Origin: Anaerolineales bacterium
GTDB taxonomy: Bacteria; Chloroflexota; Anaerolineae; Anaerolineales; UBA11657
Length of the DNA: 6,173 bases
Reading direction: 5' to 3'
NCBI GenBank assembly: GCA_947503585.1
Contig: CANNEJ010000101.1
Location: forward strand, 1-6,173
Position 1 is the first letter of the stretch. Every line of letters starts with the position of its first letter. The position numbers and the translations under genes are program-made. The notes under the pieces were generated by a model, which did no database searches, was not told the DNA's origin, and saw only the letters and a program-made list of their open reading frames with translations. Positions 1 to 6,009 of the stretch are shown piece by piece.

Positions 1-244
1 CGCTTACGTCCACCTTGTCCGCGCGCAAAGCCTGCAGCAGCGCCGCGCCAAAAACGTCCGCGCCCACGCGCCCAAACATTTGTGTTGCGCTGCCCAAACG
101 GGCACAGGCCACCGCCTGGTTTGCGCCTTTGCCGCCGGGCACGGTTGAAAATTGAGTTCCCAGAATGGTCTCGCCCGCCGCCGGCAGGTGCGGCGTACGC
201 GCCACAAGATCCATGTTGATGCTTCCGAAAACCAGAATAGTCAT
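1..244 (-). CDS. rbsK: Ribokinase, PfkB carbohydrate kinase family (N-terminal part; gene continues past the left edge)
   Basis: Ribokinase phosphorylates D-ribose to ribose-5-phosphate with ATP in the cytoplasm, feeding the pentose phosphate pathway. The 81 visible residues begin MTILVFGSINMDLVAR, the first strand and sugar-binding Asn/Asp segment typical of ribokinases (GSIN-D). They continue with the PfkB signature PGGKGANQAVA at about residues 36-46 and a GRVGAD segment at about 61-66. This is roughly the first quarter of a protein that is usually about 300 residues long. The ATP-binding and catalytic C-terminal half lies outside the window. The ATG at 244 is preceded by GGAG (254-251 on the minus strand) with a 6-base spacer, which supports this start. 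The gene is transcribed divergently from clpB. A related PfkB sugar or nucleoside kinase cannot be excluded without the C-terminus, but the motif set is closest to ribokinase. Confidence 0.88.
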   Translation of the reverse strand, partial: MTILVFGSINMDLVARTPHLPAAGETILGTQFSTVPGGKGANQAVACARLGSATQMFGRVGADVFGAALLQALRADKVDVS

Positions 245-261
245 TGTGAACTCCGATCCCG

Positions 262-289
262 AGTTTAGATTTTCGCACAGCTTTGTCAC
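262..289 (-). promoter_or_regulatory. Possible sigma-70-type promoter for the ribokinase gene
   Basis: Read on the minus strand, GTGACA (289-284; 5 of 6 matches to TTGACA) is followed after a 16-base spacer by TAAACT (267-262; 4 of 6 matches to TATAAT). The predicted transcript would start only about 10 bases before the ATG, very close to the GGAG ribosome-binding site. That is tight, so this is a weak candidate resting on consensus matching alone. Confidence 0.22.
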
Positions 290-406
290 GCGGGGATTAC
301 ATGGGTAGTAAACTGCAGGCGGGCCTTGCACAGAATTGCCGGGCATGGTTGGTCAGGTGGGATAAAGCCGGCGTAAAGTTGGGTTGGGGCGGGCGACGGT
401 GTGGCA

Positions 407-441
407 GCTGCTGCGGAAACCGCTGGCAAAATGGCAGCAGC
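407..441 (+). repeat. Compound stem-loop in the clpB upstream region
   Basis: GCTGCTGC (407-414) is the exact reverse complement of GCAGCAGC (434-441). Overlapping the left arm, GCGG (413-416) and CCGC (420-423) form a smaller hairpin around an AAA loop. Both pairings cannot form completely at once because positions 413-414 are shared. There is no T-run after it, so it is not a typical intrinsic terminator. GCTGC-type repeats arise easily in this GC-rich DNA, so the functional meaning is uncertain. Confidence 0.35.
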
Positions 442-487
442 CGGCGGGCTGGCGCCAGTTTGCAGGCGGCTGCCCATCCGTTGCGTT

Positions 488-503
488 GCAGCGCTTACGC
501 TGC
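488..503. repeat. Perfect 6-bp inverted repeat upstream of clpB (possible operator)
   Basis: GCAGCG (488-493) and CGCTGC (498-503) are perfect inverted arms around the 4-base spacer CTTA. An alternative, outer pairing is TTGCG (481-485) with CGCAA (503-507), so the whole 481-507 stretch is nearly palindromic. It ends 56 bases before the clpB start. A weak -10-like hexamer TATCTT lies at 520-525, which would place the repeat around the -35 position. It could be an operator or an RNA hairpin. It is not CIRCE or HAIR. Confidence 0.4.
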
Positions 504-559
504 GCAAATCTTTACCGTGTATCTTTAAGCTGTGTTGAAAACAATTTGCGGGGTGCCGT

Positions 560-3145
560 ATGGATTTGAATAAGTTGACTGACAAGGCGCAAGAGGCAGT
601 GCTGGCCGCGCAGGCGTTGGCAAATGCGGACGGGCCGGCGTTGATCCAACCGGCGCATCTGCTGCTGGCGCTGTTGCGCCAGGCGGATGGCGTGGTGCCG
701 GCGGTGGTGGCAGGCGCCGGCGTGAACGCGCATGACTTGGCGGAGGAGGTGAGCCGGGACCTTGAGCGCTTGCCCAAGGGCAGCCGCACTGATGGTAAGA
801 CCGGGCTGGCGCGCGCTGCGGGAGATGTGCTCAAGAATGCGCTGGACGAGGCGGCACGCATGAAGGACGATTTTTGTTCGACCGAGCATGTGCTGCTGGC
901 GCTGGCGGATTGCAAAGAAGAGCAGGCGCGGCTGCGCAAGCACGGGCTTGCACGCGAGCAAATTCTTAAGGCATTGACCGGCGTGCGGGGCAGCCAGCGT
1001 GTGACTTCCAAAAATCCAGAGGGCACCTTTCAGGCGCTCGAGCGTTACGGACGAAACCTGACGGAGCTGGCGCGCCAGGGCAAGCTGGACCCGGTGATCG
1101 GGCGCGACGAAGAAATCCGGCGTGTGATGCAGGTGCTCTCACGCCGCACCAAGAACAATCCGGCGTTGATCGGGGAGCCGGGGGTTGGCAAGACTGCGAT
1201 TGTGGAGGGTCTGGCGCAGCGCATTGTGAAAGGCGATGTGCCCGAGGGATTGAAGGACAAGCGGCTAATTGCGCTGGACATGGGGGCGCTGATCGCCGGC
1301 GCCAAGTTTCGCGGCGAGTTCGAGGAGCGCTTGAAGGCGCTGCTGAAGGAAGTGACAGACGCTGCCGGTGAAGTGCTGCTGTTTGTGGATGAGATGCACA
1401 CGGTAGTGGGTGCCGGCGCAGCCGAAGGCGCAATGGATGCGGGCAACATGCTCAAGCCTTTGCTGGCGCGCGGCGAGCTGCATCTGATGGGCGCCACAAC
1501 GCTGGATGAGTACCGCAAGTACATCGAGAAGGATGCGGCGCTGGAGCGGCGTTTTCAGCCGGTGATGGTGGAGGAGCCGTCGGCGGAGGATACGATCTCC
1601 ATTTTGCGCGGGCTAAAGCAGCGCTACGAACTGCACCACGGCGTGCGCATTCAGGATAGTGCCGTAGTAAGCGCGGCCACCCTGAGCCAGCGGTATATTG
1701 CGGACCGGCAATTGCCGGACAAGGCAATTGACCTGATTGACGAGGCGGCTTCGCGGCTGCGCATGGAAATTGACTCGAAGCCGCAGGCGCTTGATGACAT
1801 TGACCGCAGCTGCTTGCAGCTGGAGATTGAGCGCGCGGCGCTGCTGCAAGAACGCGACGCCGCCTCCAAGGAACGCCTGCAGCAGCTGGAAGCACAGCTG
1901 GCCGGGCAACAACGCGCAGCCGGTGTGCTGCGCAGCCGTTGGGAACTGGAGAAAGCCGCCATTCAGGAGATGCGCCAGACGCGCAAGCGGGTGGAGACGA
2001 CACGCGTGGAAATTGAGCAGGCCGAACGGCAGTCTAATCTGGAAATGGCGGCGCGTTTGCGCTACGGCACACTGCGGGAGCTGGAGCTGCAGCTGAGCAC
2101 GCAGGAGCGCGACCTAAAAAACCGGCAGGGTGCTGCGCCGTTGTTGAAGGAAGAGGTGGACGCTGAAGATATTGCGCAGGTGGTTGCCAAGTGGACGGGC
2201 ATTCCGGTGGCGCGCCTGCTGCAGACGGAGATCGATAAGCTGCTGCACATGGAAGAGAACCTGGAGCGGCGCGTAGTGGGGCAGGCGCAGGCGGTGCGCA
2301 TGGTTTCAAACGCGGTGCGGCGGGCGCGTTCCGGATTACAGGACCCCAACCGGCCGATCGGGTCGTTCATCTTTTTGGGCATGACGGGCGTGGGCAAAAC
2401 GGAGCTGGCGCGGGCACTGGCGGAATTTTTGTTTGATGATGAGGCGGCGCTGGTGCGGCTGGATATGAGCGAGTATCAGGAGCGCCATTCTGTGGCGCGC
2501 ATGCTGGGCGCGCCGCCCGGATATGTGGGCTACGATGCCGGCGGGCAGCTAACCGAGGCCGTGCGGCGGCGACCCTACAGTGTGGTGCTCTTTGCTGAAA
2601 TTGAAAAAGCGCACGCCGACGGGTTGAACGAGCTACTGCAAATGCTGGATGACGGACGATTGACGGACGGACAGGGGCGCACTGCGTACTTCAAGAATAC
2701 GGTTGTGATCATGACCAGCAATCTCGGCAGTGAAGTTTGGAGCAGCAGCGGCGGCGGCACGCGCGAGGAGGCACTGGAAGTCCTGCGCGGGCACTTCCGC
2801 CCCGAGTTCCTGAATCGGGTTGATGACATTGTGGTGTTTCGCCCGCTGCAACGCGCGCAGATGACGGCGATTGTCGAGATTCAGCTTGGCCGGTTGCGCA
2901 AACTGCTGGCTGAACGCAAGCTGACGCTGGAGCTAACGGACTCGGCCCTGGCGCACCTGATCGAAAAGGGCTGGGACCCGGCGTTTGGCGCGCGGCCGCT
3001 TAAGCGCGCAATCCAGCACGAGCTGCAGGATCCGCTCGCCGTGCGTTTGCTGGAGGGCGCCTACGAAGCCGGCGATACCGTGCGCGTCACAATGGAAGGC
3101 GATGCGTTAGTGTTTCTGCCGCGCGCCGTGAGCGCCAGTATTTAG
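560..3145 (+). CDS. clpB: ATP-dependent chaperone ClpB (Hsp100 disaggregase), with an atypical second Walker B motif
   Basis: ClpB is a cytoplasmic hexameric AAA+ machine that, with DnaK/DnaJ/GrpE, pulls polypeptides out of aggregates after stress. The 861 residues match the usual ClpB length. Order of parts: a Clp N-terminal repeat domain (about 1-145); AAA+ domain 1 with Walker A GEPGVGKT (205-212), pore loop KFRGEF near 249, Walker B FVDE (D277, E278) and ERRF arginine fingers (R330, R331); a ClpB-type coiled-coil middle domain (about 405-530); and AAA+ domain 2 with Walker A GMTGVGKT (607-614), pore loop GYVGY (654-658), sensor 1 N721, arginine finger R753 and sensor 2 GAR (R812). The long middle domain and the absence of a ClpP-binding IGF-type loop before FRPEFLNR separate it from ClpA and ClpC. 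Oddities: A679 replaces the Walker B aspartate of domain 2 (E680 is kept), and M608 replaces the usual Pro. The ATG is preceded by GGGGTG (550-555), a weak ribosome-binding site. It is probably first in a unit with the next two genes. Confidence 0.96.
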   Translation: MDLNKLTDKAQEAVLAAQALANADGPALIQPAHLLLALLRQADGVVPAVVAGAGVNAHDLAEEVSRDLERLPKGSRTDGKTGLARAAGDVLKNALDEAARMKDDFCSTEHVLLALADCKEEQARLRKHGLAREQILKALTGVRGSQRVTSKNPEGTFQALERYGRNLTELARQGKLDPVIGRDEEIRRVMQVLSRRTKNNPALIGEPGVGKTAIVEGLAQRIVKGDVPEGLKDKRLIALDMGALIAGAKFRGEFEERLKALLKEVTDAAGEVLLFVDEMHTVVGAGAAEGAMDAGNMLKPLLARGELHLMGATTLDEYRKYIEKDAALERRFQPVMVEEPSAEDTISILRGLKQRYELHHGVRIQDSAVVSAATLSQRYIADRQLPDKAIDLIDEAASRLRMEIDSKPQALDDIDRSCLQLEIERAALLQERDAASKERLQQLEAQLAGQQRAAGVLRSRWELEKAAIQEMRQTRKRVETTRVEIEQAERQSNLEMAARLRYGTLRELELQLSTQERDLKNRQGAAPLLKEEVDAEDIAQVVAKWTGIPVARLLQTEIDKLLHMEENLERRVVGQAQAVRMVSNAVRRARSGLQDPNRPIGSFIFLGMTGVGKTELARALAEFLFDDEAALVRLDMSEYQERHSVARMLGAPPGYVGYDAGGQLTEAVRRRPYSVVLFAEIEKAHADGLNELLQMLDDGRLTDGQGRTAYFKNTVVIMTSNLGSEVWSSSGGGTREEALEVLRGHFRPEFLNRVDDIVVFRPLQRAQMTAIVEIQLGRLRKLLAERKLTLELTDSALAHLIEKGWDPAFGARPLKRAIQHELQDPLAVRLLEGAYEAGDTVRVTMEGDALVFLPRAVSASI

Positions 3146-3159
3146 CAGCAGCCCAAACT

Positions 3160-3165
3160 TATACT
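3160..3165 (+). promoter_or_regulatory. Possible -10 element ahead of the PP2C gene
   Basis: TATACT matches TATAAT at 5 of 6 positions and lies in the 44-base gap between the clpB stop and the phosphatase start, about 24 bases before the ATG. No good -35 hexamer sits 16-18 bases upstream, where the sequence is the end of clpB. If real, it would give the phosphatase and regulator a transcript independent of clpB. It is a single-hexamer match and therefore weak. Confidence 0.22.
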
Positions 3166-3189
3166 CTGATCAGGGAATGGTCAACGCAA

Positions 3190-4071
3190 ATGCTGACTAG
3201 ATTTAAAAAGTGGTGGCAGCGTGCGCCGGCTGCGCAAACGCAACCGCTGCGGCGCAAGCAGGCCGCAGCCCGCGGCAGTGCGCAGCTGCCGGTGCCAATA
3301 ACCTTTGGCCAGCTGCGGTTGGGTGCGGCGCAGAGTTCCGGCTTGCAGCGCACAAGCAATGAGGATGCGTTGTTTGCCAATGTTGAAATTCTTGGCACGG
3401 CTGGCAGTCCAGCCCAAACCGGTTTGTTTGTGGTTGCAGATGGAGTGGGCGGCCACCGGCACGGCGCGCAGGCCAGTGCACTGGCGGTGCAGACTGTCGC
3501 ACAGGCAGTAGTTCCGGCGCTGCTGGCGGCGCAGGCGGGCGGTGGCGGCGTGCAGAGCTTTGACTTCCATGCGAGCCTGAGCGCAGCGCTTGGCGCTGCA
3601 AACATGGCTGTGTTTGCAGCCTACCCGGGCAGCGGCACAACCGTAATCGCTGCGCTGGTGACGGGCGGGCGGCTGCACCTGGCGCACGTGGGGGACAGCC
3701 GCGCCATGCTTGTGGAAGCGCATGGCATGCGCGCCCTGACAGAAGATCACACGCTGGTGCGCCGCCTGCAGACCGCGGGGCACATTACCGCAGAGCAGGC
3801 GGCGGTGCACCCGCAGCGCAGCACTTTGCTGCGCGCCGTGGGGCAGGGCGAAGGCTTGCAAGTGGACAGCAGTTCGCATGCGTTTGAGCCCGGGGGCCGG
3901 CTATTGTTATGCACGGATGGATTGTGGGGCTGCGTTAGTGATGCTGAACTGCATCAGATTATTCTGGCCGCAGCCGATCCGCAGGCTGCTTGTGTGGACA
4001 TGGTGAACGCGGCCAATCTGGCCGGTGGTCCGGATAACATCAGCGCGCTGCTGGTGCACTACGTGAGGTAA
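3190..4071 (+). CDS. PP2C-family Ser/Thr protein phosphatase
   Basis: A metal-dependent (Mn/Mg) phosphatase that removes phosphate from Ser/Thr residues, usually opposing Hanks-type kinases. Most PP2C motifs are visible in order in 293 residues: RTSNEDA (R54, E58, D59), VADGVGGH (82-89, metal ligand D84), GSGTT (147-151), HVGDSRA (166-172), TEDHT (184-188), LLRAVG (213-218), LLCTDGLWG (239-247, metal ligand D243) and GGPDNIS (279-285, metal ligand D282). The length fits the short bacterial Stp/PrpC type. No transmembrane helix or sensor domain is seen. The first 36 or so residues are an extra basic, Trp-containing stretch (LTRFKKWWQR at the start) before the catalytic fold. AGGGA (3172-3176) lies 13 bases before the ATG, a rather long spacing, but no in-frame alternative start was found upstream. 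The gene follows clpB by 44 bases and precedes the response regulator by 5. No partner kinase is in the window, so the substrate is unknown. Confidence 0.93.
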   Translation: MLTRFKKWWQRAPAAQTQPLRRKQAAARGSAQLPVPITFGQLRLGAAQSSGLQRTSNEDALFANVEILGTAGSPAQTGLFVVADGVGGHRHGAQASALAVQTVAQAVVPALLAAQAGGGGVQSFDFHASLSAALGAANMAVFAAYPGSGTTVIAALVTGGRLHLAHVGDSRAMLVEAHGMRALTEDHTLVRRLQTAGHITAEQAAVHPQRSTLLRAVGQGEGLQVDSSSHAFEPGGRLLLCTDGLWGCVSDAELHQIILAAADPQAACVDMVNAANLAGGPDNISALLVHYVR

Positions 4072-4072
4072 G
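4065..4072 (+). promoter_or_regulatory. Ribosome-binding site of the response regulator, overlapping the phosphatase stop codon
   Basis: GAGGTAAG, a strong Shine-Dalgarno-like sequence, spans the last codons and the TAA stop (4069-4071) of the phosphatase gene and sits 4 bases before the regulator ATG at 4077. The arrangement implies that the two genes are co-transcribed and probably translationally coupled. Confidence 0.65.
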
Positions 4073-4076
4073 TACA

Positions 4077-4802
4077 ATGCCCAAAACTGACAAGCCGCGC
4101 GACTCCCGGCGGATTTTGGTGGTGGATGACGAGCCGCGCATGACGCGCTTCATTCGCATGAACCTGGACCTGGAAGGCTTCAGTGTGCATGAGGCTTTTG
4201 ACGGCAAAGAGGCGCTGGATCGCGTGCGCGAGGTGCTGCCCGATCTTGTGATCCTGGATGTGATGATGCCCAAGCTGGACGGTTTTCAAACGCTGCAGAT
4301 GATGCGCGAGGTTTCGAGCGTGCCGGTGATCATGCTCACCGCGCGCGCCAGCGAAGACGACCGCGTGCGCGGGTTGGAGCTGGGGGCGGATGATTACATC
4401 ACCAAGCCCTTCAGCCCGCGGGAATTAGTGAGCCGGGTGCGCGCGGTTTTGCGGCGCACGGAGCCCTCGTCTGCCAGCGGCAAGGAGCCGATAGCGGTGG
4501 ATGAGCGCCTGCAGATTGACCTCGACCGGCGCGAAATCTTTGTTGACGGCAAGCCGGTGAAATTGCGGCCGACAGAGTTTCGGCTGCTCTACCATCTGGT
4601 GAGCAACGCTGGCTGGGTGGTCCCGCATGATCAGCTGCTGGCAAAGGTTTGGGGCTATGAGTACCAGACCGAAACGCACTACCTGCGGCTGTACATTAAT
4701 TATCTGCGGGACAAGCTGGAGCAGGACCCGCACAACCCCAGATATATTCTTACGGAGCGCGGGGTGGGCTACCGCTTCATAGATTATAAGAAGAAGGCGT
4801 AG
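4077..4802 (+). CDS. OmpR/PhoB-family response regulator, KdpE-like DNA-binding domain
   Basis: A 241-residue two-component transcription regulator. The receiver domain (about 12-130) has the acidic pair D17/D18, the phosphoacceptor D61 in ILDVMMPKLDG, T88 in the LTAR motif and K110 in TKPF, so it should be phosphorylatable. A winged-helix domain follows (about 140-236), with the recognition-helix segment THYLRLYINYLRDKLE and the C-terminal wing GVGYRF. The HYLR-YI--LR-KLE pattern resembles KdpE more than PhoB-type proteins. That is a family resemblance only, because no kdp genes are present. No histidine kinase gene adjoins it, so it is an orphan regulator within this window. It lies 5 bases downstream of the PP2C gene and shares its ribosome-binding region. 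Its last 26 bases overlap the convergent lysK gene, which leaves no room for a dedicated terminator between them. Confidence 0.95.
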   Translation: MPKTDKPRDSRRILVVDDEPRMTRFIRMNLDLEGFSVHEAFDGKEALDRVREVLPDLVILDVMMPKLDGFQTLQMMREVSSVPVIMLTARASEDDRVRGLELGADDYITKPFSPRELVSRVRAVLRRTEPSSASGKEPIAVDERLQIDLDRREIFVDGKPVKLRPTEFRLLYHLVSNAGWVVPHDQLLAKVWGYEYQTETHYLRLYINYLRDKLEQDPHNPRYILTERGVGYRFIDYKKKA

Positions 4803-5844
4803 CCAGATTTTCAATGAGTGTGCGCAGCACAGTCACGCTGCGCGCATATTCGGGCAGCGACAAATGCTCGTGCGGCGTATGGTCAAGCGCAGCGTCGCCC
4901 GGCCCGTAGGCAGCCGCGGGGCAGTTCCAAAGCGGCCCCAAAATATTCAAGTCCGACGTCCCGGTCTTTAGGACAAACTGCGGCTGGCCGCCGGCAGCGC
5001 GCACCGCTGCAAGTGCGGCGCGCACAAGCGGCGTGTTCTTCCCGGCGCGGTAGGCGGGCAGCGCGGCATTGCGGGCTGCCACGGTGATATCGGCGCCGCT
5101 GAGCATGCGCACCACGTCATCGGCCACTGCGGTAAGCATGCCTTCCGGCAGGCGCAGGCAAATTTGCAATTGCGCGGTTTCTTCGAGCCCGTCATTTTCT
5201 GAGTGCATGCTGCGCAGCAGTGGCGTTACCTGATCGAAGGTTCGTTCGCGCCCTTTGTTGAATTCGCCGGCCCATTGCAGCAGGCGCTGCCACGCGGCTG
5301 CTGCCTGCTCAGGCGCCGAAGCTGCTTCGCCGGCGCTGTGCGTAATTGCGCGGCGCACCTTCAGCTCAAACCACGCGCTGCCTTTGTAGCCGAGCGTAAT
5401 GCGCTCCCAACCACTGGGCTCACCCACTAGCAAAAAGTCCGGGCGCGCAAAATGGGTGCACAGGTGCATGGCGCCGGGCGAGGCCGCTTCTTCTCCGACT
5501 GCGCCAATGACCGTGATGGTCAGGTCAGGCACCGCGCCGGCAGCAGCGGCGTCCACAAACGCGGCCAATGCCCCCTTTGCGTCCACTGCGCCGCGCCCGT
5601 ACAGTAGTTCGCCTTCCACGCGCACAGCAATCTCACCGGGCACCGTGTCAATGTGCCCGAGCAACAGCAGGTGGCGCGCCCCGGTGCCGATTGTGCCAAC
5701 CGCATTGCCCGCGGCATCCACATGCGCCTGCATGCCAAGTGTTTGCATGTGCTGCACCAGCCAGTTCACCGCTGCGCTTTCGTGTCCCGACGGGCTATAG
5801 GTGCGCAGCAAGCCAAGCAAAGTCTGCGGGATGTCTTCACGCAT
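4777..5844 (-). CDS. lysK: [LysW]-lysine / [LysW]-ornithine hydrolase, M20 metallopeptidase family
   Basis: This enzyme releases lysine (or ornithine) from the carrier protein LysW in the last step of the LysW pathway, in the cytoplasm, using a dinuclear metal centre. The 355-residue protein shows the M20 metal ligands: H64 and D66 in LLGHIDTVPG, D88 in YGRGAVDAKG, E118 (probable catalytic base) and E119 in AVGEE, E142 in LVGEPS, and H322 in the DHTPHEH segment. LysK-like segments ITLGYKG (149-155), KTGTSDLN (293-300) and YGPGD (313-317) distinguish it from DapE, ArgE and generic peptidases. The ATG at 5844 gives a normal N-terminus and no other ATG, GTG or TTG lies in frame before an upstream stop, but no clear Shine-Dalgarno sequence precedes it. 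The next gene upstream is the aminotransferase of the same pathway. Substrate choice (lysine, arginine branch or both) cannot be told from sequence. Confidence 0.92.
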   Translation of the reverse strand: MREDIPQTLLGLLRTYSPSGHESAAVNWLVQHMQTLGMQAHVDAAGNAVGTIGTGARHLLLLGHIDTVPGEIAVRVEGELLYGRGAVDAKGALAAFVDAAAAGAVPDLTITVIGAVGEEAASPGAMHLCTHFARPDFLLVGEPSGWERITLGYKGSAWFELKVRRAITHSAGEAASAPEQAAAAWQRLLQWAGEFNKGRERTFDQVTPLLRSMHSENDGLEETAQLQICLRLPEGMLTAVADDVVRMLSGADITVAARNAALPAYRAGKNTPLVRAALAAVRAAGGQPQFVLKTGTSDLNILGPLWNCPAAAYGPGDAALDHTPHEHLSLPEYARSVTVLRTLIENLATPSSYNL

Positions 5845-6009
5845 GTTGATTTGCTTGATTGGAAAAATGGATTTGCGCCTGTGCAGCTGCGCGCGGTGAT
5901 AACTTATGCCAGTTGCAGTCTTGTTGGCGCAGGTGCTGGCGTGCTGCCGGCGTGAGCGGCGTTGATTTCATGGGCCAGGCGCAGGGGGAGGCAGCTTGTA
6001 GATGCTGTC
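5845..6009. other. Gap between lysJ/argD and lysK with no recognisable gene
   Basis: There are 165 bases between the aminotransferase stop and the lysK start. One short minus-strand frame crosses it, but its Gln/Ala/Arg-rich translation resembles nothing and has no ribosome-binding site. LysW, a small protein of about 55 residues with a CPxC zinc motif and an acidic C-terminus, is not encoded here. I see no hairpin plus T-run terminator and no convincing promoter. Confidence 0.6.

Larger units (their letters stand above)
245..559. other. Divergent intergenic region between the ribokinase gene and clpB
   Basis: About 315 bases separate the two divergent starts. Short open frames cross it, but their translations are rich in Arg, Cys, Trp and Ser and resemble no family, so I call no gene. 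It contains a G-rich tract (381-399), a compound stem-loop (407-441), an inverted repeat (488-503) and the ribosome-binding region of clpB. No CIRCE element (TTAGCACTC-N9-GAGTGCTAA), HspR HAIR element (CTTGAGT-N7-ACTCAAG), CtsR heptad repeat or sigma-32 consensus was found. The regulation of clpB therefore cannot be assigned to a known heat-shock repressor from sequence alone. Confidence 0.7.

Noticed and set aside
283..528. An 81-codon plus-strand open frame ahead of clpB
   Set aside because: The translation is rich in Cys, Trp and Arg, without protein-like pattern, and it has no good ribosome-binding site. Treated as non-coding.
286..1026. A 246-codon minus-strand open frame across the upstream region and the start of clpB
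   Set aside because: It lies mostly antisense to clpB, its translation is low-complexity Ser/Ala/Arg/Pro, and it resembles no family. Long antisense frames are expected in GC-rich coding DNA.
2594..2596. Reading the ClpB Walker B change as part of a frameshift or pseudogene
   Set aside because: The frame is open for all 861 codons, and conserved motifs continue in frame on both sides, so it is at most a substitution.
560..3145. ClpA or ClpC instead of ClpB
   Set aside because: The long coiled-coil middle domain with the LQLEIER and RYGTLRELE segments is ClpB-type, and there is no IGF-type ClpP-docking loop between sensor 1 and FRPEFLNR.
3177..3200. A 7-codon open frame starting ATG GTC just before the PP2C start, as a possible leader peptide
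   Set aside because: The only ribosome-binding-like bases touch its ATG directly, leaving no spacer, and it has no runs of a regulatory amino acid.
4777..5844. DapE or ArgE instead of LysK
   Set aside because: The sequence around YGRGAVDAKG, ITLGYKG, KTGTSDLN and DHTP matches the LysK type, and the upstream neighbour is an ArgD/LysJ aminotransferase.
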